From contig CAMDCC010000198.1 in NCBI GenBank assembly GCA_945889545.1, positions 1 to 5,725 on the forward strand: a stretch of 5,725 nucleotides of DNA. Direction: 5' to 3'. The position numbers and the translations under genes are program-made. The first letter of the stretch is position 1; the number at the start of each line of letters is the position of its first letter. Positions 1 through 5,383 of this stretch are shown piece after piece. Under the pieces are notes generated by a model. The model did no database searches, was not told the DNA's origin, and worked only from the letters and a program-made list of their open reading frames with translations. The DNA is from Bifidobacterium breve (GTDB taxonomy: Bacteria; Actinomycetota; Acidimicrobiia; IMCC26256; PALSA-555).

Positions 1-53
1 GCCCACAAGTCGGGCGGCTCCATGAAGTGCGAGTCGACGTCGAAGAAGCTCAT
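1..53 (-). CDS. Amidohydrolase-2 family protein, N-terminus only (partial)
   Basis: Reading left from an ATG at 53-51, the translation begins MSFFDVDSHFMEPPDLW and leaves the window after 17 codons. The pattern D-x-D-S-H-x-x-E-P-P-D-L-W is the usual start of actinobacterial amidohydrolase-2 proteins (PF04909, ACMSD/uracil-decarboxylase-like TIM barrels), where an acidic-x-His motif near the N-terminus helps bind the active-site metal. These proteins hydrolyse or decarboxylate cyclic or aromatic carboxylates; the substrate cannot be told from here. The start lies one base after the stop of the upstream GerW-family gene (TGAGATG on the minus strand). No Shine-Dalgarno is visible, because the preceding bases are a CGC repeat, so translation probably depends on reinitiation. 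An inner ATG at 23-21 exists, but starting there would lose the DVDSH motif. The family call rests on only 17 residues. Confidence 0.72.
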   Translation of the reverse strand, partial: MSFFDVDSHFMEPPDLW

Positions 54-54
54 C

Positions 55-402
55 TCAGCGGCGGCGGCGGCGGCGGAACAACGACCGCACAAGCACGAGC
101 GCGCCGCCGGCGATCACGGCGTTGATCACGAGCTGACGTTCACGGTCGACGACCGGCTCCCAGGTCACGTCGCCGTTGCGGATCACAAAAGCGCCGACCG
201 GGCGTGCCCGCACACCGAACCCGCCGCCGGTGCCGATGGCTCCCTTTCCGTCGTCGCCACCCCCGCCTCCAGCGCCACCGACCACCGACGCGGCAGGGAT
301 CACGATCGTGCCGTCGCGCTCGATCGGGTCACCGAACACGCGGCGCACGGTGATCACATCGCGCGCTTGCTCGATCATCTGGTTGATGCGCTCGAGCTCC
401 AT
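55..402 (-). CDS. GerW/YtfJ-family protein with C-terminal membrane anchor
   Basis: A 115-residue protein. Residues 1-30 carry an N-terminal helix followed by V-F-G-D-P-I-E-R-D-G, then I-V-I-P-A-A-S-V (33-40), a glycine-rich stretch (42-63) and a strand region V-R-A-R-P-V-G-A-F-V-I (64-74). This order (GDPI, DGT.IIP, Gly-rich loop, PVAF) is the signature of the GerW/YtfJ sporulation-protein family (PF09579). The family is known from Bacillus spore germination but is widespread in non-sporulating actinobacteria, where its role is unknown. Residues 91-106 form a short hydrophobic segment followed by LF and six arginines, so a C-terminal anchor with a cytoplasmic basic tail is likely. The ATG overlaps the upstream dehydrogenase stop by one base (TGATG), with GGAG 8 nt before the start, so translation is probably coupled. 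I would not assign a sporulation role here; family membership is fairly sure and function is not. Confidence 0.85.
   Translation of the reverse strand: MELERINQMIEQARDVITVRRVFGDPIERDGTIVIPAASVVGGAGGGGGDDGKGAIGTGGGFGVRARPVGAFVIRNGDVTWEPVVDRERQLVINAVIAGGALVLVRSLFRRRRRR
58..75 (-). repeat. (CGC)6 trinucleotide run encoding six Arg
   Basis: Six identical CGC codons in a row (GCG on the plus strand) encode the terminal Arg6 of the GerW-family protein directly before its TGA. Use of one codon throughout makes this a true trinucleotide microsatellite, which could gain or lose units without breaking the frame. Confidence 0.9.
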
Positions 403-1370
403 CAGGACTTCTCCGGTGCTGTCGCTGATCCGCCCTTGGCTTCGTAGTCGTCTTTCCAGTCCTTGGGCGGGAGCTCCGCGGGCTTGGCCCCCGCGCCGAA
501 CATGCGGGGGATCTCGCCGGCAAGGTCGGGCGCAGCCCAGCCGCGATCACCGCGCTCGACAACGCGGTCCACTTCCCACGCGCGAATGTGCTCGACCATG
601 CCGGCGCGTACCTGGAAGGTCTGGCCACTCAGGTACCCCGCGTCGGGAGACGCTACGTAACACACCATCTCGGCCACATGCACCGGGTCGCCGTAGTCGA
701 CGTCGCTCCCCGCGGCTTCATTGTGCTTGCGCGATCGCCAGCCGATCGCCGCGAGGCGTGTGTATGCCGACGGCATGATGGTGTTTGCTGTCACACCGTA
801 GGGCGCCATCTCCGTTGCTACCGCGTTGGTGAACGCCATCACGCCGGCCTTTGCGGCCACATAGTTCGACTGGCCCGCACCGCCGAGCATGAGCAACCCG
901 GTGGCGGTGTTGATGATGCGGCCGTAGCCACCGCGCCCGGCCTTTGTCTCTTCACGCCACCATCGGCACGCGGGCGCCGTCACCGAGAACGTGCCTTTGA
1001 GGTGCACGCGGATCACGTCGTCCCATTCGGCCTCGGTCATGTTGAAGGCCATGCGCGGGCGTCCGAACCCCGCGTTGTTCACCACGATGTCGAGACGACC
1101 CCACTCGTCGACGGCCCGCCGCACCAGCGTCTCGCCACCCGCAGCGGTGGAGATGTCGGATCGGTCCGAGACCGCCTCACCACCCGCAGCGCGGATCTCG
1201 CTCACTACCTCGTCGGCCGGGGCCTCGTCGGTCTCGCTGCCGTCGGTGGCCACGCCGAGGTCGTTGACGACCACCTTGGCTCCGTACGCAGCAAGGCGAG
1301 TGGCCTCGGCGCGCCCGATTCCCCGGCCCGATCCGGTGACTACTGCCACTTTCCCCGCGAGATCAATCAT
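402..1370 (-). CDS. SDR-family dehydrogenase, HSD17B4/Hsd4A-like
   Basis: A 322-residue NAD(P)-dependent short-chain dehydrogenase, predicted cytosolic. The Rossmann cofactor motif T-G-S-G-R-G-I-G is at 12-19, N-N-A-G at 98-101 and Y-x-x-x-K at Y170/K174. The stretch R-V-H-L-K-G-T-F (121-128), the G-Q-S-N-Y context of the catalytic Tyr, and the roughly 70-residue tail after G-Q-T-F-Q-V (249-254) resemble the dehydrogenase part of peroxisomal multifunctional enzyme 2 (HSD17B4) and mycobacterial Hsd4A. Those enzymes oxidise 3-hydroxyacyl-CoA or 17-beta-hydroxysteroids. The position 13 residues before Tyr170, normally the catalytic Ser, is Thr157. The gene sits 28 nt after the acyl-CoA synthetase, which fits a beta-oxidation step on its product. 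No good Shine-Dalgarno precedes the ATG, but MIDLAGKVAVVTG is a standard family start. It could instead be a general 3-oxoacyl reductase; the family is certain, the substrate is not. Confidence 0.93.
   Translation of the reverse strand: MIDLAGKVAVVTGSGRGIGRAEATRLAAYGAKVVVNDLGVATDGSETDEAPADEVVSEIRAAGGEAVSDRSDISTAAGGETLVRRAVDEWGRLDIVVNNAGFGRPRMAFNMTEAEWDDVIRVHLKGTFSVTAPACRWWREETKAGRGGYGRIINTATGLLMLGGAGQSNYVAAKAGVMAFTNAVATEMAPYGVTANTIMPSAYTRLAAIGWRSRKHNEAAGSDVDYGDPVHVAEMVCYVASPDAGYLSGQTFQVRAGMVEHIRAWEVDRVVERGDRGWAAPDLAGEIPRMFGAGAKPAELPPKDWKDDYEAKGGSATAPEKS
411..414 (-). promoter_or_regulatory. Ribosome binding site of the GerW-family gene
   Basis: GGAG on the minus strand, 8 nt before the ATG at 402, lying inside the last codons of the dehydrogenase. 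It supports this start and lets ribosomes both reinitiate after TGATG and load afresh. Confidence 0.65.
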
Positions 1371-1398
1371 GGGAATGGACGCTAACGCTGCGGCGCAC

Positions 1399-3054
1399 TC
1401 ACGCGCTCTCCACCTGATCGAGGCGGCCCCGAGCTTCGAAGCGCGCCCGGATTTCGCCGCGGTCGTCGTCGGTCATGCGGCGGAGTGGTTGGCTGGGTTC
1501 CGGTCGCCACCAGACGGAATCGGTGACCTCCCAGCGCTCGTTGCGGAGCTGGCGCTTCAGGATCTTCTGTGTCTCGGTGACGGGGAGCGCCTCAACCACG
1601 CGCACGTAGCGCGGTGACCACTTGGTGCCGAGGTCGGACTGCTCTGCGAGAAATGCGTCGAAGCCCGCGGCGTCGAACGATGCGCCGGGCTTGAGCTCGA
1701 GCGCAGCCATCAGCTGGTCGCCGACCACCTCGTCGGGCACCGCGTACGCCGCGGCGAGTACGACGTCGGGGTGGCGGGCGAGGATCCGCTCTACTGGTGC
1801 CGCGGCGAAGTTCTCGCCGTCGACGCGCAACCACTCGTAGTCGCGCCCGGCGAAGTAGAACCAGCCGTTCTCGTCGCGATATCCGAGGTCCCCGGTCCAG
1901 TACCAGCCGTCGTGAACGCGCTGTGCGTCGGCTTCATCGTTCTTGTAGTACCCCTCGAACGACGACGCACCTTGCTTGTTCACGATCTCACCGATCGCCT
2001 CTTCGGCGTTGAGGAGGTGACCGTCGCCGTCGAAGCGGGCGGGCGGGCAGTCCTCACCGGTCTCCGCGTTGACGATCGACGTGCCTTCCGGGCCGACGCC
2101 GAGCGCGCCCTTGGGCATGTCGGGCATCCGATTGATGTTGGCGCCGCCCTCGGTGGAGCCGTACCCGTCGCCGACGCGGCAGCCAAAGCGGGTGGCGAAG
2201 CGCTCGATGTCGAGGTCGGCGCCTTCGTTTCCGAACACGCGGGTGAGCGTGTTGTCGGCGTCATCGGGTTGCGCGGCGGTGGCCAAGATGTATGAGAGGG
2301 GTTTGCCGACGTAGTTGAAGTAGGTCACGCCGTACTTGCGCACGTCGGGGAGGAAGCCCGACGCGGAGAACCGACGGCGGAGCACGAGCTCCGCACCCGA
2401 GATGAGCCACGGGCCGAACGAGGTGATGACGGCGTTCGAGTGGAACAGCGGCATCGTGCAGTACATGACATCGTCGGGGGTGAGTCCTTGCATCATGGTG
2501 AGTCCGGTGCTCGCGCGAACGAGCCGACCCTGGGAGAGGATGCACGCCTTTGGCGCGCCGCTGGTGCCCGAAGTGAACAGCAGGAGATACAACGCAAGCG
2601 GATCGACGTCGAGGTCGGGGAGCGACGCGCCTCGGTATGGCGCCAGAGCGTCGTCGTAGCCGTCTTCATCAATCACGAGCACATCGCCTCGCGCCGCCCC
2701 AAGGTCGAGACCATCCAAGAGGGGGAGATGGCGACGCTCGGTGACGATGGCCTGGCAGTCGGTATGACGAATGTCGCGCTCGAGCTCGGCACCCCGACGC
2801 GTTGGGTTGATTCCCACGAGCACATCGTTGGTGAGTGCTGCCGCGCCCATCCACATCGCGAACTCGGGCACGTTGTCGAGCAGCAGCCCAACATGGCGGG
2901 GCGAGTCGCGGTCGAGCTCGGCGAGCAAGTAACCGGCGCGTTGGGTGCAGGCCTGTACGTACTCGCCCCACGTCCACGCGTCGTCCTCGAAACGGAGCGC
3001 GGTGCGATCGTCGTCGCCAGCCCGCGCGTGGATCAGCTCCTTGACGGTGGTCAT
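1399..3054 (-). CDS. fadD17: Acyl-CoA synthetase (AMP-forming), FadD17-like
   Basis: A 551-residue ANL-superfamily ligase: carboxylate + ATP + CoA gives acyl-CoA + AMP + PPi. The P-loop T-S-G-T-S-G-A-P-K is at 161-169, M-P-L-F-H-S-N-A at 201-208, the adenylate motif G-Y-G-S-T-E-G-G at 297-304, T-G-D-L at 387-390, and the hinge G-R-D-Y-E-W-L-R-V-D-G-E-N-F at 403-416. The C-terminal catalytic lysine is probably K497, in P-V-T-E-T-Q-K where the usual Gly before Lys is Gln. Segments such as the F-S-A-S block (229-232), N-Y-V-G-K-P-L-S-Y (247-255) and P-D-D-A-D-N (263-268) match what I recall of mycobacterial FadD17. FadD17 is a steroid-24-oyl-CoA synthetase acting on the C5 side chain of cholesterol metabolites. 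The start is the ATG at 3054, giving MTTVKEL: the frame stays open further upstream, but that part is arginine-rich and lies inside the preceding gene. AGGA 13 nt upstream is a weak Shine-Dalgarno. The ligase call is certain; the steroid substrate is inferred from similarity. Confidence 0.93.
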   Translation of the reverse strand: MTTVKELIHARAGDDDRTALRFEDDAWTWGEYVQACTQRAGYLLAELDRDSPRHVGLLLDNVPEFAMWMGAAALTNDVLVGINPTRRGAELERDIRHTDCQAIVTERRHLPLLDGLDLGAARGDVLVIDEDGYDDALAPYRGASLPDLDVDPLALYLLLFTSGTSGAPKACILSQGRLVRASTGLTMMQGLTPDDVMYCTMPLFHSNAVITSFGPWLISGAELVLRRRFSASGFLPDVRKYGVTYFNYVGKPLSYILATAAQPDDADNTLTRVFGNEGADLDIERFATRFGCRVGDGYGSTEGGANINRMPDMPKGALGVGPEGTSIVNAETGEDCPPARFDGDGHLLNAEEAIGEIVNKQGASSFEGYYKNDEADAQRVHDGWYWTGDLGYRDENGWFYFAGRDYEWLRVDGENFAAAPVERILARHPDVVLAAAYAVPDEVVGDQLMAALELKPGASFDAAGFDAFLAEQSDLGTKWSPRYVRVVEALPVTETQKILKRQLRNERWEVTDSVWWRPEPSQPLRRMTDDDRGEIRARFEARGRLDQVESA

Positions 3055-3074
3055 CGCGGCAATCGGGTCCTGGT

Positions 3075-3986
3075 CTAGAACGCGAGCTCGAGGCCCGGTC
3101 GGGGCCAGTCGAGGGTCACGAGTCGCCCGCTGCCCGAGAGCGTTGCGTAGGCGGTCTGCATGTCGTCGCCGCCGAAGCAGACGTTTGTGGTGAACCGATC
3201 GGGGAGCGCCACATAGTTGTGCCCGCCGTCGACCTGTACGACGCACAGCCCTTCACCGATCGCGGCGACCACGACCGCGCCACCGGCTTCGACGGCGAGC
3301 GAATCGAAGTGACCCTTGGTCGCTTCGAGCACCGTTGCCGTCGAGGTCGCCACTTTGCCGGGACCGGTGATGTCCCATGCGTTCAACCGTCCGGTGTAGC
3401 TCTCGGCCACGTAGACGCGGTCGCCCGGCGGAGAAAGACCCACACCATTGGGCCCGAGCAAGCCGCGAGCGACCTGAGTGACCGATGTTCCGTCGACGGT
3501 GGCGTAGTACAGGCCGCCGCGATCGACATCGTGGGCCCGAGACTTCCCGAAGTCGGTGAACCAGAACCCACCTTCGGTATCGAAGACGATGTCGTTCGGA
3601 CCTCGGAAGGCCATGCCCTCGCACTCCGTGTAGAGCACGGTGTGCTCGCCGGTGTCGAGGTCGACCCGGTTGATCCAACCGCCGGTGAAGTCGGCCGGCT
3701 GGTTGCTCATTGTCTTCAGGTCGAACGGGATGAGCATGCCGTCGAGCTCGCTCCACAAGAACCCGCCGTTGTTCACCACGTAGCACGCACCATCGGGGCC
3801 GATGGCCGCGCCGTTGGGACCACCCCCGAGGTCAGCCACCACATCGATCGTGCCGTTGGCGCTGCAGCGGCTCAGCGTGCCGCGTCGGATCTCCACCACG
3901 AGCACGCTGCCGTCGGGCATCGCGATTGGGCCCTCAGGAAACTGGAGCCCCGTAGCGACTTCGCGAACCTCGGCCGTTGTGCCCAT
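3075..3986 (-). CDS. SMP-30/gluconolactonase/LRE-family beta-propeller hydrolase
   Basis: A 303-residue six-bladed beta-propeller of the SMP-30/gluconolactonase family (PF08450), metal-dependent enzymes that open lactones or cleave related esters. Expected metal-site residues are visible: E18 in F-P-E-G-P, N131 in G-P-N-D (129-132), N180 in G-P-N-G-V (178-182), and D228 in G-H-F-D-S-L-A-V (225-232), the last standing where the family usually has P-D-G. Repeated blade motifs such as G-P-D-G-A-C-Y-V (63-70), F-W-F-T-D (141-145) and V-Y-V-A-E (191-195) fit the fold. There is no signal peptide, so it is probably cytosolic. The start is well set: ATG at 3986 with AAGGAG 7 nt upstream. It lies 35 nt after the SnoaL-like gene and ends 20 nt before the synthetase. 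It might open a lactone formed during ring or side-chain oxidation to give an acid for the synthetase; that is inference. Confidence 0.92.
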   Translation of the reverse strand: MGTTAEVREVATGLQFPEGPIAMPDGSVLVVEIRRGTLSRCSANGTIDVVADLGGGPNGAAIGPDGACYVVNNGGFLWSELDGMLIPFDLKTMSNQPADFTGGWINRVDLDTGEHTVLYTECEGMAFRGPNDIVFDTEGGFWFTDFGKSRAHDVDRGGLYYATVDGTSVTQVARGLLGPNGVGLSPPGDRVYVAESYTGRLNAWDITGPGKVATSTATVLEATKGHFDSLAVEAGGAVVVAAIGEGLCVVQVDGGHNYVALPDRFTTNVCFGGDDMQTAYATLSGSGRLVTLDWPRPGLELAF

Positions 3987-3993
3987 CGTGGCG

Positions 3994-3999
3994 CTCCTT
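3994..3999 (-). promoter_or_regulatory. Ribosome binding site of the SMP-30-like gene
   Basis: AAGGAG on the minus strand, 7 nt before the ATG at 3986, in the 35-nt gap after the SnoaL-like gene. It is the best Shine-Dalgarno in the window, so this gene probably does not need translational coupling. No promoter elements are evident in the gap. Confidence 0.8.
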
Positions 4000-4021
4000 G
4001 CTGTCGTGTTGCGGACCGAGA

Positions 4022-4441
4022 TCAGGAGATCGCGGCAGTCGCTACTTCCGTGTTGTGGTACTCGCGCCAGAAGGTGATGCCGCCGTCGCCGAAGCGGAAG
4101 ATTCCGATGTAGCGGTTGACGTACGGGCGACCGTTGCTCTTTACGGTGCCGTCGCTGACGTACTCCGCGACGAGAGTGGTGCCGTCCGCGCCGGGGTAGG
4201 TGGTGGTCACCTCGAGTCGGAACGGGTCGAACATCGCACCGATGACGTTGGTGATGAGTGCGTGCATGGCGTCACGTCCACGAACCGGCATCTCGAGGAA
4301 CTCCGGTGCGAAGGCCAGATCGAACTCGACGTCGTCGCTGAGCAGGTTGGCAACACCGTCGAAGTCGCGGGCTGACATACGTTGGAAGAGCTCGCGCACG
4401 GTAACTTCGTGCTCGGTTACTTCAGGAGCGGGCGATGTCAC
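4022..4441 (-). CDS. SnoaL-like / NTF2-fold protein
   Basis: A 139-residue protein of the SnoaL-like/NTF2 superfamily: small alpha+beta cone domains that include polyketide cyclases, ketosteroid isomerase and limonene-epoxide hydrolase, plus many members with no known activity. It opens with a helix, V-R-E-L-F-Q-R-M-S-A-R-D-F (15-27), then L-L-S-D-D-V-E-F-D (33-41), V-R-G-R-D-A-M (53-59), and the beta-sheet end N-R-Y-I-G-I-F-R-F (109-117) and I-T-F-W-R-E-Y-H-N-T (122-131), all typical of the fold. The start is taken as GTG at 4441 because GGAGG stands 6 nt upstream. This makes it overlap the F420-type oxidoreductase by 20 nt, so the two are probably translated together. A second GTG (4399) would give a shorter protein but has no Shine-Dalgarno. 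The frame stays open to 4831, but that stretch is arginine/serine-rich shadow of the oxidoreductase. Whether it is a catalyst or a binding protein cannot be told. Confidence 0.87.
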   Translation of the reverse strand: MTSPAPEVTEHEVTVRELFQRMSARDFDGVANLLSDDVEFDLAFAPEFLEMPVRGRDAMHALITNVIGAMFDPFRLEVTTTYPGADGTTLVAEYVSDGTVKSNGRPYVNRYIGIFRFGDGGITFWREYHNTEVATAAIS

Positions 4442-5372
4442 CGAGGGCCTCCAGTGCGTCGTTGAGGTTGTGCGCCGGTTCGGCGCCACAGCCATATGGA
4501 GAGAGCACGACCTCGTCGGCTCCAGCCTGCTCATACTCGCGCAGTCGTGCGGTGATGGCCGCCGTATCGCCCCAAGGGACGACTGCGTCGGTGAACGTGT
4601 CGGTCCAACCTCCCGAACCAACCGCCGCAACGTCGATGGCGGCAACCTTGGCGAGCACGTCGGCGTACGCGGGCATGTGCACGTACATCGCCAAATCCTC
4701 GCGGGCGGCCGCGTGGACCGCATTGGCATCTGACGACACATAGCAGGGGAGCTGCACCACGATCGGGGGTGGCTCGCGCCCGGCGGACACGGCTCCGGCC
4801 CGCACTGCCGGCGCGACGACCGTGGCGACATATTCCGGCGGGGTCAGCCACGGGATCACGCCGTCGGCATGCGCACCCCCGACGTGGCACATCTGCTCGT
4901 GCAGCGCGCCGATCATCACCGGCGGAGTGCCGCCCTCCTCGACATCCAGGAACGCGTTGACCTTGTAGTGGTCACCGGCGAAGGTGATCTTGCCGTGGGC
5001 AAGCAACTCGCGGACGATGGTGACGTACTCACGGGTGTGTGACACCGGGCGGTCGTAGGGGATCCCGTACATCCCCATGACGGGTGGATGCGATGGACCC
5101 ACGCCGAGGCGGAAGCGCCCGCCACACGCGGCGTTGGCGGTGGCAGCCTGCTGGGCGACGACCACCGGATGGCGCGGCCACGACGGGATCACCGCGGTCC
5201 CGAGGATGATGCGGTCGGTCTCGGACCCGGCGAGTGCGAGCGCCATGATCGGATCGATGCCGAACGCCGCGCCGAGGTGCATGGCGTGGAACCCGAGTGC
5301 TTCACTCCGCTGCGCGAGCGACACGACGTGCTTGATGGAGCGCGTCTCGGGAAAGAGCACGGAGAGCTTCAC
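4422..5372 (-). CDS. LLM-class F420-type oxidoreductase
   Basis: A 316-residue luciferase-like TIM-barrel flavin/F420 oxidoreductase (PF00296). After an N-terminal strand (K-L-S-V-L-F-P, 2-8) come A-Q-R-S-E-A-L-G-F (20-28), L-G-T-A-V-I-P-S-W-P-R-H-P (57-69), then A-C-G-G-R-F-R-L-G-V-G-P-S-H (82-95) and Y-D-R-P-V-S-H-T-R-E-Y (106-116). The last two are typical of the actinobacterial F420-dependent subgroup that includes the MSMEG_4879-type proteins. Such enzymes move hydride between reduced F420 and an alcohol, ketone or enone; the substrate here is unknown. The start is taken as GTG at 5372, giving the family-like MKLSVLF; AAAGAG lies 7 nt upstream. An ATG at 5450 in the same frame would add 26 basic residues and run into the hydrolase gene, so it is rejected. 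The gene starts 11 nt after the hydrolase stop, and its own stop lies inside the SnoaL-like gene. Confidence 0.92.
   Translation of the reverse strand: MKLSVLFPETRSIKHVVSLAQRSEALGFHAMHLGAAFGIDPIMALALAGSETDRIILGTAVIPSWPRHPVVVAQQAATANAACGGRFRLGVGPSHPPVMGMYGIPYDRPVSHTREYVTIVRELLAHGKITFAGDHYKVNAFLDVEEGGTPPVMIGALHEQMCHVGGAHADGVIPWLTPPEYVATVVAPAVRAGAVSAGREPPPIVVQLPCYVSSDANAVHAAAREDLAMYVHMPAYADVLAKVAAIDVAAVGSGGWTDTFTDAVVPWGDTAAITARLREYEQAGADEVVLSPYGCGAEPAHNLNDALEALGDIARS
4448..4452 (-). promoter_or_regulatory. Ribosome binding site that sets the SnoaL-like GTG start
   Basis: GGAGG on the minus strand, 6 nt before GTG at 4441, inside the last codons of the F420-type oxidoreductase. It decides the start over the alternative GTG at 4399 and accounts for the 20-nt gene overlap. 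Confidence 0.75.
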
Positions 5373-5383
5373 GAGTTCGCTCT

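Noticed and set aside
588..1385. Long plus-strand open frame (265 codons) opposite the dehydrogenase
   Set aside because: It is the antisense shadow of a clear SDR gene; the translation is His/Arg/Val-rich with no recognisable motif, as expected from GC-rich codon bias.
1371..1398. Short near-tandem ACGCTAACGCT in the gap before the dehydrogenase, considered as a hairpin or regulatory site
   Set aside because: It is a direct, not inverted, repeat with no stem and no T-run, so there is no support for a terminator or operator.
3055..3246. N-terminal extension of the acyl-CoA synthetase frame to an ATG at 3246
   Set aside because: The extra 64 residues are arginine-rich, overlap the end of the SMP-30-like gene and do not resemble a ligase N-terminus; the ATG at 3054 gives the expected start.
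3219..4112. Plus-strand open frame (297 codons) opposite the SMP-30-like gene
   Set aside because: Antisense shadow with no family motif; it also crosses the junction between two well-supported minus-strand genes.
4401..4420. Inverted repeat GTAAC-N10-GTTAC as a possible operator
   Set aside because: Arms are only 5 nt, it lies inside the SnoaL-like coding region, does not match the KstR operator pattern, and a repeat of this size is expected by chance.
4442..4831. Long N-terminal extension of the SnoaL-like frame
   Set aside because: It lies wholly within the oxidoreductase gene and has shadow-type composition; SnoaL-like proteins are about 120-150 residues, matching the GTG start at 4441.
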